DNA of 64,000 bases from Icerya purchasi (taxonomy: Eukaryota; Arthropoda; Insecta; Hemiptera; Monophlebidae): NCBI GenBank assembly GCA_039619475.1, contig CM077115.1:553000826-553064825 (forward strand), read 5' to 3'. How positions within the stretch are numbered: position 1 is the stretch's first letter; each line of letters opens with the position of its first letter. The notes beneath the pieces were generated by a model, which did not search any database, had not been told where the DNA came from, and was given only the letters and a program-made list of their open reading frames with translations. Shown here one piece after another: positions 46,086 to 57,589 of the stretch. The translations under genes were made by a program, and so were the position numbers.

Positions 46086-46980
46086 TAGTCGTTATACACA
46101 TATTACAGTTACGGATCCACAGGGGGGATAGGGGACATTTTCCCCCTCCAAAGAACCAAAGGCTCTATGAAAAAATTTGTTATAACAGAGAAACTTGATA
46201 TTTATGCTATAAAATATTTATATGAATTCTACCTACGGATTTTAATAAGTAATATTTAATACTACCTTCCAGTAAAACTATTAATGTTCATTCTATTTTA
46301 AATGTAATTATCATCAATTTTTTGCCATTTTTATTTTATTTTGTAATGTAAATAAAAATACTAGTTAATTGAAAAATATATATATTTAAACTTGTTCACG
46401 AACAAAGAGAATTCGGATTACTGACAAAAATAAAAAAGAAGAAGTAGTGTCTAATAAGAAATACTATCTTTCTTACTATTCCTAAACTACCATATTTAAG
46501 GTATAATTTTATAATTTCGTTTTATTTTTTTGATTATCTTTATGAAGCAAGGGGTATTTCTCAAATCTATTGCCTACTGTAGAAGATTTTACATAATTAT
46601 TTAATCCCCCCAAAGTCCTTCCTATAATTCCTCTCCCCCAAAATCTGCATATTATAATTGTTTTAATATACGCATAATCATATATTTATTAAACGTATTA
46701 TTTTTCGCATTGGTAACATTATTTTTAACATTTTCACAAGTATTTATTTCACTATCCAAAAACCCCACAAATTTCGGAAATATTTCGAAACGAAAGAGCT
46801 CCTCATTGGAAACATTTTCTTTCTTTTTTTTTTTTTTTCTCCTTGCCACCCCGGTCTAACGACCACTATTGGCACGGCTGACACAAAGTACATGACTTTC
46901 TATGCTGACCATCTTCAGCAAGACAGACGACATCGATAGTTAGTTATAACAATACATTCTATTCCTTATTTACTACTGTT
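46086..46980 (+). other. Intron 5, unresolved stretch
   Basis: AT-rich. A possible further repeat edge lies near 46115-46150 (CAGGGGGGATAGGGGACATT). No gene seen. Confidence 0.35.
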
Positions 46981-46984
46981 AAAT

Positions 46985-47795
46985 TTCTTTGAATAAATGT
47001 ATACGGTGGTTGCTTATTATATAGAGTTTTCAAGTTATTACGATGAAGTATCTGCATCTCGGCTAGGTAAGGCCCAAAACACGTCCCTTGGCTGCTTTCT
47101 CTTTAGCCTTATTATGGGATTTCCCGGAAGACTCAGTCTGTGCATTTCAGCCACGCTGATGTTGTCATTCCCTTTCATGCCGTCGAAAAAACGGATATAA
47201 CGCTGCTTGTAATATTCCTGAATATACTGGATGTGAAGATCGCCGTGTAGGGTCAGATTGGACACATAGTGTACGGAGAGCGTCAGTTATCTCATACGGA
47301 GAATTTTTGACTGCAACCGCTGGATTCGCTTTAGGTTGCCGATCGATGCTGAACCGTATACCTCGCGATACCGTACATCCAGATGATAGGAGCGAGTATC
47401 GTCTGATAAATTAATTGTTTTGCGGCGAAAGTTTACTTTAGATTTTTTACCAATTAGAGGCTGCAGTTGATTGGCTCTTCCCATGATCTGCTGTCTTACG
47501 TACGCTATATGCAATCGCCATGTGAGTCGGCGGTCCAGAACTAATCCGAAATATTTCACCGAGTTAGACTGAGGAATTAGTTCATTTCCATACCTCATCC
47601 GGGGACAGGTACCAGAGTTTAAAGTAAATGTAACTTGCTGGCTTTTATTTTGATTAACTTTTATCTTCCATTCCGTGGCCCAGTTATAGATTTTATTTAG
47701 ATGTTCCTGTTGCACCATTGTTGAAGCATGTAAAGGATTTTCATGAGCTGCCAATAGACTATTATTGTGTGTTACACGATGTAGCTGAAAGTTTT
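46985..47795 (-). mobile_element. Jockey-like LINE 3' coding end
   Basis: Two minus-strand open frames give a Jockey-type thumb and C-terminus: LNKIYNWATEWKIKVNQNKS near 47700, SVKYFGLVLDRRLTWRLHI near 47535, LKRIQRLQSKILRM near 47300, then SNLTLHGDLHIQYIQEYYKQ near 47235. One frame break near 47287. The RT palm is absent, so this is a short 5'-truncated or deleted copy. Confidence 0.75.
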
Positions 47796-48638
47796 ACTGG
47801 AAGACTGAAGTATGAATTAAGTTTGCACTTACAGACTTTTCTTTTTTTCCCACTGTACCGGCAAGAACCATAAACAGTGTTCGTGACCTCTCTTCCTTAT
47901 AGTTATTTATTAACCATGTAATAGCCAACCCATTCTTCCAATGAAGGATTGAGTCGGAGATAATAATAGGATTGTAACGGGAATAAGCGTGTTTTATAAA
48001 ACTAGCGAGGTAGCAGACTAATATGAAAACTACCAGCAAAGGTCTTCTCCTAATTTATAAAATATCCGATTATGTCAACATCTGTCTCGTTCTCGTTAAA
48101 CCAAAAATACCTCGGTTTTTTTTTTTTTTTTTTTTTTTTTCGAATAAATCGTAATTGTTATTTCATTTTCATTAACAGTTCCCGGTCTCTTTTTAAAACA
48201 CATAAGCAAACTTATAATAAAATGAGAATGTGATAGGCTCAAAATAATTACATAGATATTACCGAAGGAAAACAAGACGATTAAACGTAGAAAGACGAAT
48301 AGATATGCGGATTCACAACAACACATAGAAAGGACCAACGGCGGCGTTGGAAATTAGTCTGCAGAGGGGATTTCCATTTCTAACCCCCCCATCTGCCACT
48401 GGATGGTACTGATCTCACACATCAGGTAGAGATTAACGAGAATAGTATACTCTTACTCGATATGTGTACGTACATAAGGGCTAAATCATATCCGATTAGT
48501 TATTTTTGAACATTGTACATCGATGTTAGCGAGCAAAAAATCATGATCCATATAAATGTTGAAATCTGCATGTTTAATTCTTAATGTTTTTCATGGGGCT
48601 AATTTCAAAATAATGTTCTCTGTTATCTGATTTTTCAG
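47796..48638 (+). other. Intron 5, right end
   Basis: No gene seen. It has a long poly(T) at 48118-48140 and ends in the acceptor TTTTTCAG before 48639. Confidence 0.45.
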
Positions 48639-48736
48639 GATCGAAAGAATGCTCAAAATATTCCTTGTCGGAATCCTTAGCTGTGGCGGAAATTGCGGAT
48701 AAACTGCGAACCATGTTGGGAATAAACTTTTTATAA
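48639..48736 (+). CDS. Dihydrodiol dehydrogenase-like, exon 6 (residues 298-329, stop)
   Basis: Encodes SKECSKYSLSESLAVAEIAD and ends KLRTMLGINFL before TAA. The pattern (S-E-S-L-x-x-A-x-I-x-D-x-x-R-x-x-x-G) is the family's C-terminal helix. Joined in phase 1 to exon 5. Confidence 0.88.
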
Positions 48737-48802
48737 AAAACAATATTAGTTTAAAAGGAGAGCGTACATGTTTCGTAGCGCATGCGCACGGCGCGGAAAT
48801 TA

Positions 48803-48808
48803 AATAAA
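48803..48808 (+). promoter_or_regulatory. Candidate poly(A) signal, plus-strand dehydrogenase gene
   Basis: AATAAA 67 bp after the stop codon. Confidence 0.45.
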
Positions 48809-50550
48809 TAATTCCTCACTTCCGATGCGATTAATTTTATTCCGCTGTCGGATTGCACCGGGAGGAGCAAAACGCAGTTGTATTAATCGCTTAATTAACA
48901 GAATTTTTCGATATTTTTAGTTTTACCGGAGCCTATATTCAGTTATTAACGTGTGGTGTTCTGGAGAACCGCGATCCACAATACCAGGATTTATAAACAA
49001 AGTTAAATGTTCAATCCTTGAAGAACGGCTGCGAATAGATTTTAAAATACGTTAATTTTTTCATATCTAACTTGAATTCTAAAGTTTTTTAGTTCTTTTT
49101 TTAGGAAAATGTACCAAAAGTGATATTAATTTTTTTCTTAGTGTGGGTTAATGATCGTTAAAGAAGTAACATGTTGATAAAAACGTATAATACGCAGGGA
49201 GGTTTTAATTGACTTTAGAATTGTTTTTATTCCTTTAAAGAGTAATCTTAAAAATATAAAATAAAAATTATAATAATATTATCTAATAATAACAATAAGG
49301 AAATAATGCAATAGTTGAAAAATGTGAAATATTCAGGATCGGCGAGCTCAATTACAAAGTGTGTGCATTTAAATTTTTAAAGTATATATATTTAAATGTT
49401 AAGGATTTCCAAGAAAGAAAAAATCGTTCATTTTAAAAAATAATTTCAAATATTACGATGACTTAAGAAACAGCTTGATACTTAATTATCTTTTTTAGCT
49501 AGCACGGGCATCTTTATATAAGCGTAATTTTCAGATTTTTTTTTTTTTTTTTTTTTTTAGATCCCCCCTTTGGGCACGTCAGCCAAGGGGACCTACACCC
49601 AGAAACAACAAAAAAGAAAAGAGCCGTCAGTTAAATTTTGATTCGGTCAAATATGGACAATATGTTTGTGAATTATAAACATAGAAAAAGGTTACAGCGT
49701 GTTATACAAGCATCGTTGCCTAATTAACCGTGGTTTTTATTTTGGTTCCGCCTAAAATGGTTCGTCGATTTGTTGCGGTTATTTTGTGGACTGGGCACTT
49801 CCGAAGTGTTGCAGATTTTGTTCGTAGCGCAGGTCTTTCCAGCCACAACTGTAACAATTCACTAGTTTCAGTTTTTTTGACGGAGTACATTGATCATTTT
49901 TTTTTTTTTTTCAGTTCTGGGTGGTTCGAATCCCTCTTACTGATGAACTATAATGTCGCCATACTGCACATGTATTTACTATGTTGCGATGACCGCGTAT
50001 ATTAGCTTCAAGTTTTTCTAAGCATATAAATCACATACTTATTTAGCCGAGGTGATAATTGTGGTTCCCGAGGATAGTTTTGATCTTTGGAGTGAATGGA
50101 AACAGTTGAACTGGCAGGTTTGTTTTCTTTTCAATTTTCTTCCTTTCTTCTCTTTTTTTCTGTTTTCTAATTTTTGTTTTGCTCTCGCTTCTTTAGTGTT
50201 TTATTTCTAGTTTATTTAATAAATTTGAATTTCTATAACTTATTTATGTAGATCGAGTAGATAAGAAATTTTTTTTTGGTATGATCATTTTATGTCTTAT
50301 TGTTTAACAGCAGCCAAATAGTGTATTACGGTGGGCCTCAAAAAAAAAAAAAAAAATAAATAAATAAAATAAAAATGGTATTTGTGTATTATTTAAATCA
50401 AGTTTGACGGATTATTTGATAGTACACGTAAAATTTGGTTGTTGAAAGTTGAGGCGCTAGCAACTACAGATGAAAAACCCTTGAATATTTATTTACTTGC
50501 CGGAATTATCTAAAGAAACAGCTAGTGAGTTTGATATGATTATTTGTTTT
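48809..50550. other. Spacer between the two convergent dehydrogenase genes, left part
   Basis: AT-rich, no gene seen. A T run at 49536-49559 followed by CCCCTTTGGGCACGTCAGCC (complementary to nearby AAGGGG) looks like the 3' end of a minus-strand retroelement, but I cannot classify it. Confidence 0.4.
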
Positions 50551-50552
50551 AC

Positions 50553-50965
50553 TTCCGGGCCTTCTTTTACCTTGAATTGTCCCTTCTATGACTAAACGTA
50601 AGATGTCATATTTTCTTTTCCCTCTAATTAAGTGTTCGAGATATTCAATTTTAAGTCGTTTAATTGTTTTACATCATGTCCTTTCAGTATTGGCTCGTTT
50701 CAGTACTTCTTCGTTGGTCATCTTTGCTGTCCAAAGTATTTTCAACATTCTTCTAAGTGTCCACATTTCTAGTGCTGCATACCTATCCAGTTGCTTCTGG
50801 TTAAGGGAGGGCCAGGAAGAAGAAAAACGGAATGGTTGGACAATATTAAGGACTGGACTGGACTCAAGAATCTCAATGAACTAATTAGAAAAGCGAAGAA
50901 GAATATAATGATAGTGATCGTCAACGCTCAGGAACTGAGTATGACACTCTTAAGAAGAAGATTTG
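50553..50965. mobile_element. RTE-like LINE 3' fragment with a 5' inversion
   Basis: The left part (50553-50797) is on the minus strand: LDRYAALEMWTLRRMLKILW near 50780, KRLKIEYLEHLIRGKRKYDI near 50640, ending GKRRPGSK near 50560. The right part (50798-50965) is on the plus strand and resumes at the same motif: GGPGRRKTEWLDNIKDWTG, then an (AAG)-rich end. Joining the two halves after flipping the left gives the usual order for this protein, so the insert is a 5'-truncated LINE with its 5' half inverted, as produced by twin priming. Confidence 0.65.
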
Positions 50966-51239
50966 TTTTATACTGCTCGGAAGCGATCAGCTTCGTGTGA
51001 TATGTATTGCACGTAGCTGACCACTAAGCAGCGTTAAAGAATAATAGACGTATTAAAAAGAAAATGCTAAAAAAACAAAAAAAAAAACAAAAAAAAAACA
51101 CACTCGTGTTAATGAGATTATAATATGCGTAACACTATCGATGTCGACATGGTTTACTTAACGTAATAAGTTGTATTATATATTATTATATTTTTTCAAT
51201 TCGACATCGGCATAAACGACGACTAATGTATTTTTGCAT

Positions 51240-51334
51240 TTATCGATTAACTCCGATTTCGTCTAGAATCTGTTTTTGCATCGTAGCTAATACCAAACTT
51301 TCTTCGTGCGTCATTAAATCAGACTCGGTAAAGC
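51240..51334 (-). CDS. Dihydrodiol dehydrogenase, exon 6 (C-terminus)
   Basis: Encodes FTESDLMTHEESLVLATMQK and ends QILDEIGVNR before TAA: the family's last helix, matching the end of the plus-strand gene in length and position. Acceptor TTCTAG; it joins the previous exon in phase 1. Confidence 0.88.
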
Positions 51335-51473
51335 CTAGAATAAAAGAACGCAGAAATGATTTTACACAATGACCCGAATGAAATATTTTGAATTTCATTT
51401 TTATTTAAAGATTAACGGAGAAATGTTAAAACCGGTTTAAATTTTTAGGAAAATGAATAAAGACTGTTTTTAC

Positions 51474-51624
51474 CATTCTTTAAGCAATCTCTTACGTGCG
51501 CGGCTTCGTAAGACAAACCAACCGAATTTTTTATATGAAACTGGTGTTTACTTTTTGGCAGTTCTATTTCAATCGGATTATCGTTAATAATTATTTTCGT
51601 CGGTTTCCAGAAAGGATCGCAAAC
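51474..51624 (-). CDS. Dihydrodiol dehydrogenase, exon 5
   Basis: Encodes VCDPFWKPTKIIINDNPIEI and later GLSYEAAHVRDCLKN, the PFWxPxK and YEAxHVRxCL signatures. Its acceptor (TTTAAAG) is the last unit of the 21-bp minisatellite that fills the adjacent intron end. Donor ATG|GTAAAA, phase 1. Confidence 0.9.
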
Positions 51625-51626
51625 CT

Positions 51627-52235
51627 TTAAAAATAAATCAACAACGATTAAAAATAAACCAACAACGATTAAAAATAAACCAACAACGATTAAAAATAAA
51701 CTAACAACGATTAAAAATAAATCAACAATGATTAAAAATAAACCAACAACGATTAAAAATAAACCAACAACGATTAAAAATAAACCAACAACGATTAAAA
51801 ATAAACCAACAACGATTAAAAATAAACCAACAACGATTAAAAATAAACTAACAACGATTAAAAATAAATCAACAATGATTAAAAATAAACCAACAACGAT
51901 TAAAAATAAACCAACAACGATTAAAAATAAACCAACAACGATTAAAAATAAACCAACAACGATTAAAAATAAACCGACAACGATTAAAAATAAACCAACA
52001 ACGATTAAAAATAAACCAACAACGATTAAAAATAAACCAACAATGATTAAAAATAAACCAATAATGATTAAAAATAAACCAACAATGATTAAAAATAAAC
52101 CAACAATGATTAAAAATAAACCAATAATGATTAAAAATAAACCAACAATGATTAAAAATAAACCAACAATGATTAAAAATAAACCAATGATGATTAAAAA
52201 TAAACCAATAATGATTAAAAATAAACCGACAACGA
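51627..52235. repeat. 21-bp minisatellite, 29 units, abutting a splice acceptor
   Basis: The unit is TTAAAAATAAACCAACAACGA, 29 copies in register without length variation. Variants are ordered: CTAACAACGA followed by TCAACAATGA occurs at 51690-51731 and again 147 bp (7 units) later, a higher-order repeat, and units with AATGA dominate the right half. Because 21 is a multiple of 3 it gives a long spurious open frame (NKPTTIK repeats). On the minus strand it is T-rich and ends at exon 5 of the dehydrogenase gene. Confidence 0.95.
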
Positions 52236-52669
52236 TTACGATTCTTTTATAATAATTACTCTCGTAACAAGTTTTATTATATTAGATGAGTTTCATCGAA
52301 AAAAAATATCGGAGATCGCATATACTAGTCGGCGCATCAGAAATCTCCCATTGTTGTGCACAGAAAAAGTAAGTAATCGATATCCCCCCACCGGCCATTG
52401 TACCCCGGTAATATTATCATCATAAATACAGCGATTTTAACGTGTCAAAAAAAAATAAACAAAAAATTATCATTCACAGTTCGTTATTTTATATATAAAT
52501 CGCTCTTTAAAATTTTACTTCCGAATTCTTGATTAAGGTGGACGTTAAAATAAATTAAAATTTAATTAAACCAACTAAGAATACTGGTATGTTTACAGTT
52601 TCGTGTATATTTAATACGATTTCTTACAGACAATGAAAGTACGTTTTTTGATTAGTGCAATGTTATTGC

Positions 52670-52937
52670 GGTAGCCTAGTGGTTAAGGTGCTTGACTAAT
52701 TCAGGGGACACAGGTCCGTGTCTCGTTTCGGATCTGAATCGCTCCCAGTGGTCTATACCTAATCTGAAATTGAATATTGGTTATACCAGAGAACTATCTG
52801 GGAAACTAAAGGCGGATCCTATTCGAAAGGAACTGGCCCCACAATATTCTCATCAGTTCCATTAGGCTTAGTACCATTATGAAAAGTTTAACTTCACAAT
52901 CCATGAAACCTTATCAAGGGACTTACACTTTACTTTA
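52670..52937 (+). mobile_element. tRNA-derived SINE, copy 2
   Basis: GTAGCCTAGTGGTTAAGGTG fits a tRNA box A (52672-52683) and GTTTCGGATC at 52725-52734 a box B, 53 bp apart. The body matches copy 1 at 41359 (CAGTGGTCTATACCTAATCT, GGCTTAGTACCATTATGAAA). Lengths are about 268 and 299 bp. Confidence 0.75.
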
Positions 52938-53490
52938 GTTTAATGTTATTTTAATAAGCTTATTTGATATGAAAACGACTAAAAACGTTTACTAGAAATT
53001 TTCAAAAGAGACTCAATTTTGATACTTTTAATTAATTACAAAACTGGCAACAAATGTATTTTGGATAAATTTCTTAAAAAACAATATTAATAATTAAAAA
53101 AAAAAAATTATAAGATCAAATTTCTGTTTTTATCCAAGTATATGTATGATATTTCACCTGCTTATGTAGATGGCAAATAGTATTAGTTAATCACGAAAGA
53201 CTGGAATGTAGTATTATAAGTAAAACGAAAATAATTAGATTGTAAATTGTAAATGTAAGAATGAAGAATGAACTTGATCAAAAAATCGTTCTTCCCGAGC
53301 AAGTACATATTTAAGGCAACATACGACAAGACAGATATTCATATAGCTATGCAATGTACAGCGTGTCCAAGACCAGCCGTCTAACCCTTTGTAAAATCTA
53401 GAATATCTGGTAAAGTTCCGAAGTAAATTGAAAATGTTTTCAACTTCCGGATTCCGCTTGAAGTGGAGTCTGTATAAATCGGGGAAATCA

Positions 53491-53534
<44 letters not shown>

Positions 53535-54900
53535 TTAAATACAATACAACGGATTATTTTTTTGACGAATTTCGATTTTTCGCCGAAAAAAAGAAACTTT
53601 TTTTCGAAACATTTTTCCTAAAACTTTTCGTTTTCAACCAGAGAGAAAGGGACTAAAATTTGATGGATTTAAAAATTCAGCGTTACGAATAGAAAAAATT
53701 TGAAATTTACTACCAACTGTACACATTTGTGCTTAACATATGTATGAAATGAATCCCAAATGAACGGCAATGTACACTTAAATACTCAAAAATAAGTCCA
53801 ATAACAGCATTTAACATAAAAATCAATATCCATATCAGGTTCAAATTGAGTTTTACGTTGCCAAACTCTTTTCGAGAACTAATGAACGGTCCGAAAAATT
53901 TTTTCTATATCGAGAGATAACTTGTATGGATTATATATCTATTTTATCTCCTTTTCAAAAAAATAATAATCTAAAGCAATCTAGAGTTTAATGAGTGCGG
54001 GATGGGTATCGAATTGTATCAATTTCCTAAGAAACATTCCATCCATTTTGGTTCTGAACAGAGCCCCTTAATATACAAACACCGTCCTGTTGGAACCGAA
54101 ACCATCGATGTAAGTGTGTCGAAGAGAGTAATTAAAAGAATAATACTGTTCTTATGAATAAGGAGCGTTATTCTCCGAAACATGTCCGGATATTTTTCAT
54201 ATTTTTCGATTTTTAATGAAGACTTTTGTGTGTTAAGTATTTCATAATTTTTAAAATATTATTAACGTATTTTAAGTTTCATGTAACGAACTGACTTCGT
54301 ATTTCGATGAAAAGGGTAAAAAAAAACAATTTAACCGTAGCAGATATAATTGACTTTTTTCAAAAAATTTGCGCGGTTTCAGCGTCAGAGCCCCCCCCCC
54401 CTCCACTCCCAGGAAACTTACAAAAAATCCTTAAATTGATTTCATTTCTGCTAACAGTTGTTGTTGTTTAATTATCTCACATTCGTCATTTACAACAATA
54501 ATCAATTAAGCGAAATGTAAAACAAATTCTGTAGCGTTTAATTGCGGAATCTTTTTTATTTATTTTTAGAACTAGTTAAAAAAAATCAAAAAAAATCCAT
54601 ACAGTTTACATGCCGGATTATTTAAATTCACTATTCCAAAAGTAACGTCCGGCTAATTGCTTCCAATTATCATACAAAAATGACTCCAGTCGCGTCACGC
54701 TACACATCTTTTACAAAATGAAAGTTACTCCATTAGAGTGGGTAGGTTCGTATGTTTAAAAATTTTATTGAAAGATTGTGTACTTTGATTCACTTTTGTA
54801 TAATATACACGAATAGAATCGATTAAAAATACACGCGCTTAGGCAAACGAGTTTATTTATTACTGTGCAGCATACGCATCATGAATCTTCTTTATATATA
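52938..54900 (-). other. Intron 4 (minus-strand gene), unresolved stretch
   Basis: Contains (TA)n at 53493-53533 and a C run at 54390-54401. A patch near 54140-54230 (ACTGTTCTTATGAATAAGGA; AACATGTCCGGATATTTTTC) shares diverged sequence with 43970-44050. No gene seen. Confidence 0.4.
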
Positions 54901-55283
54901 TTAATTACAACTTAATTGTTAGGCTACCCCATTCGAAAAAATGTCCCAAAAAAATGTCCCAATTTTATGTAACGTTTGTTATATTTTATAGGATTTTTGT
55001 TATTGTTATTTAAAAAATGTCACAATTTTATGTAATGAAATATGTAACGAAAAATGTAACGAAAAATGTAACGAAAAAATGTCTTAATTTTATATAATGA
55101 AAGTTAAATGTTAGAATAGGACTTTTGTGGTTATGTTATTGTTTTTTTTGTGTGTTGATGCCAGTAAGAATTACGTTGTAAATTTTGATCATTTTATACA
55201 AAGTATAGAAGAGAAAAAGACGGAAATGAAAGCAAGAGAGGTCAAGGGGCACAGCCCCTTGTGAGGCCAAAATGGCCGAGTTT
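54901..55283 (+). mobile_element. Helentron/HINE-like non-autonomous element, copy 2
   Basis: Same structure as copy 1: 5' TTAATTACAACTTAATTGTT, internal inverted GTAAGAATTACGTTGTAAAT near 55164-55183, then GGGGCACAGCCCCTTG and GGCCAAAATGGCC hairpins, ending GAGTTT. It includes short tandem AATGTAACGAAA units at 55041-55080. TA-rich on both sides. Confidence 0.6.
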
Positions 55284-55329
55284 ATACATATATATATATA
55301 TGTATGTATGTATTGTTTTTTCCCCGGTA

Positions 55330-56330
55330 GGATCATAATATAAATTGTAGAATTTAAACGTAATTTTATAAATTAAAAATAAAATTGTTTCGTACACGGT
55401 CTGTACATTATTATTGGATATCCTGCATTCGCTGACAGAAATGTATTCAGCGCTACTCGTAAAAACGTTCTACCAACTTTTCTTTCTGAAAGAAGTTTCT
55501 TTTTGGGGGGAGGGAGCTCTTACTAACGTAACCCATCGTCCTGGTATCCAAAATCACATTAAAATATTTGCCTCAATGTGTTAAATCCTGGGAAGCAAAA
55601 AAACACGTTATGTTGGCAGCTAATGTCACATGGTGGAGTTCTTAAACCTAAATAAAATTTTTGTCGATGCAAAGCGTACAAAGAGCATTCAGAAAAAAAA
55701 TAAAATCCGCATGTGCAACTTTATCAGTTTCGGAAACGTACTGACAAAATGGGTTACTGTCGATAAAGCGATGACAGAAGTCTGTTAACTCTGAGCCTGA
55801 GTCTACAAAAGGATGTAACACACCTTCGCCAGAAAGCTTCATTGGGTCTTATGCGTGCATACTAAGGTATGCTTAGAATTTTAGGCTAGATGGACCTATA
55901 GTGAAGTACTGTAAAAGGGTTATTCCAGTCGGCTTTCCAATATTCTTTGTGAGCATACTTAATAAAACTCAAAAGGTCATCACTAATGGGGAACTTGTGA
56001 ATGAATAGCTCAGTTACTATAAACGTTAAAATATTATAAAAATTTTACCTACATACTTTTGGCCGTAACTGTAGCGCACAACATAAAACAGAAGTAAAGA
56101 AGGAAAATGTTGTCTAGCGACTGCTTATGAAATAGAAGCACTTAAATTTTAATTGTAAGAAATTTGAACGGTTTTTATAAATGAAAATACTAGGTTTTAA
56201 GAGATATTATGAAGAAAAAAAATATATAATTTAAATATACATACATACTTATATTATACTGTTACAACAAGAATCTACAAAAAATATGTTTAAAAATATT
56301 TTTACCAAAAACTAGAAAAGTACGAATCTG
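55330..56330 (-). other. Intron 4 (minus-strand gene), unresolved stretch
   Basis: No gene or known repeat recognised. Confidence 0.4.
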
Positions 56331-56334
56331 ATAA

Positions 56335-57115
56335 CGAATACTACTTGGTGGGATAAATAATAAAGAAATGTCTCCAAAAATGTTTTTTTATTACAATAAG
56401 CTATTAACTCATTTAGACACAGCGTCCATTGTAATGGACACAGGTGGCTTAACAGGTTTAAGTATAAAACAGAAAAAAAAAAAAAGATTGCCGACACGGG
56501 AAAGGATCTATGGGACTAAGAACTGTGAGAAATTATGTTTTATAAGACCCAAATGGATTAACAATAAAATTGATAATGTTGAAGAGGAAGTTTTGAGTCA
56601 AATATTGGGTAACATACCAAAGGGAATTGGAGACAAACACAATTGGAACATATGGAAGAACAAAATAAAAATTTGATTGATAGCTTGGTGCAAAGAATGA
56701 GAAAAGAGAAGAAGAAATTAAGAAACAGTGGTAAGACTGAAGACTGAAGGGGAAAGGGAGTAATTATAAATTATGTAAAAAAAATAGGGGGAGTTTTCGG
56801 TTCTTAGGTGCGGGTCCATGGTGGTTCCTTCCTTTAGCTTCATACCTTTTGGCATACTTTTTGGCATACATGTGTATATTGGTTTAGGATGTGTGGTGGG
56901 TATGAATGTACTTGTTTAGAAATTAAACATGGTTTAGTGAAAATAGAAACGTTAAGTGTAATTAAGTAATATGTGTATAAGATGGATATGATGTATTAAC
57001 TTTAAGATGTGTATTTATGAATATATGATATAATTATATTGGGAACCCCTAGACGGGCAATTGCCTTGTAAGGCCCGCAAATTATTTAAAAAAAGAAAGA
57101 AAAAAAAAAGTAATA
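56335..57115 (+). mobile_element. CR1/Jockey-like LINE 3' end (family A), second copy
   Basis: Plus-strand reading MSPKMFFYYNKLLTHLDTAS near 56368, RLPTRERIYGTKNCEKLCFI near 56489 and LVQRMRKEKKKL after a frame change. The 3' end is CTAGACGGGCAATTGCCTTG followed by TAAGGCCCGCAAATTATTT and an A-rich tail ending about 57110. It is the same family as 42260-43720. Confidence 0.65.
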
Positions 57116-57589
57116 TTCGTTAAAAACTCAAAAAGTGTAGGTTACAGTTTTTTTTTTTTTTTTTTAGTTAATTTGCAAAGTTCCATAATTTAAGTTAAAG
57201 CGATTGTAACAGGTACATAATTGTAACACTAACAGAAGTAACATAAGAATAACCTGAAAACTGACGATCATTAGTCGACAGTAAGTTACAAAAATCACTA
57301 GAAAAGTAAGCAGTTTTTTCGAAAGAACATCAATAAAAATTGCTTTGTTTGATTTAAATAAATTCTATAGTTTCATCTAATTTTATAAAGTAGATAATTC
57401 TAATTCTAAATGTGTGAAATCTTTTTCATATTTTCTTTCTACATTCGAAAATGATTTATATTTCTAGTTATGATCTCTGCGGCGCGCTCTATAACTACTT
57501 CTATTCTAACAACAGTTTACACACTAGCTGCTGGATCGACTTTCTTTTTAATGCATGTTTTTTTTTCACAATTAAAGCTAACAAAATAA

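Larger units (their letters stand above)
9956..48736 (+). other. Gene locus: dimeric dihydrodiol dehydrogenase-like protein (Gfo/Idh/MocA family), probable pseudoenzyme
   Basis: Six exons (9956-10157, 19247-19377, 24346-24503, 30453-30705, 43736-43883, 48639-48736) join into one uninterrupted frame of 990 nt, 329 residues, the usual family length (about 330). All introns are GT-AG, with phases 1,0,2,0,1. The family (trans-1,2-dihydrobenzene-1,2-diol dehydrogenase / D-xylose 1-dehydrogenase) uses NADP with an N-terminal Rossmann fold and a C-terminal alpha/beta domain; mammalian enzymes use Lys97 and Tyr180 in catalysis. Here residue 97 is Val (CEVP instead of CEKP), the LDxGxY motif is LCFAFH (His179 in place of Tyr), and the Trp of MEAxW is Ile. 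The fold-defining parts remain. It is an intact reading frame that probably lacks the usual activity. Its sister gene lies tail to tail on the minus strand. Confidence 0.85.

Noticed and set aside
51728..52252. 174-codon open frame of repeated NKPTTIK
   Set aside because: It is the 21-bp minisatellite read in one frame; the unit length is a multiple of three, so the frame stays open without selection, and it lies in an intron.
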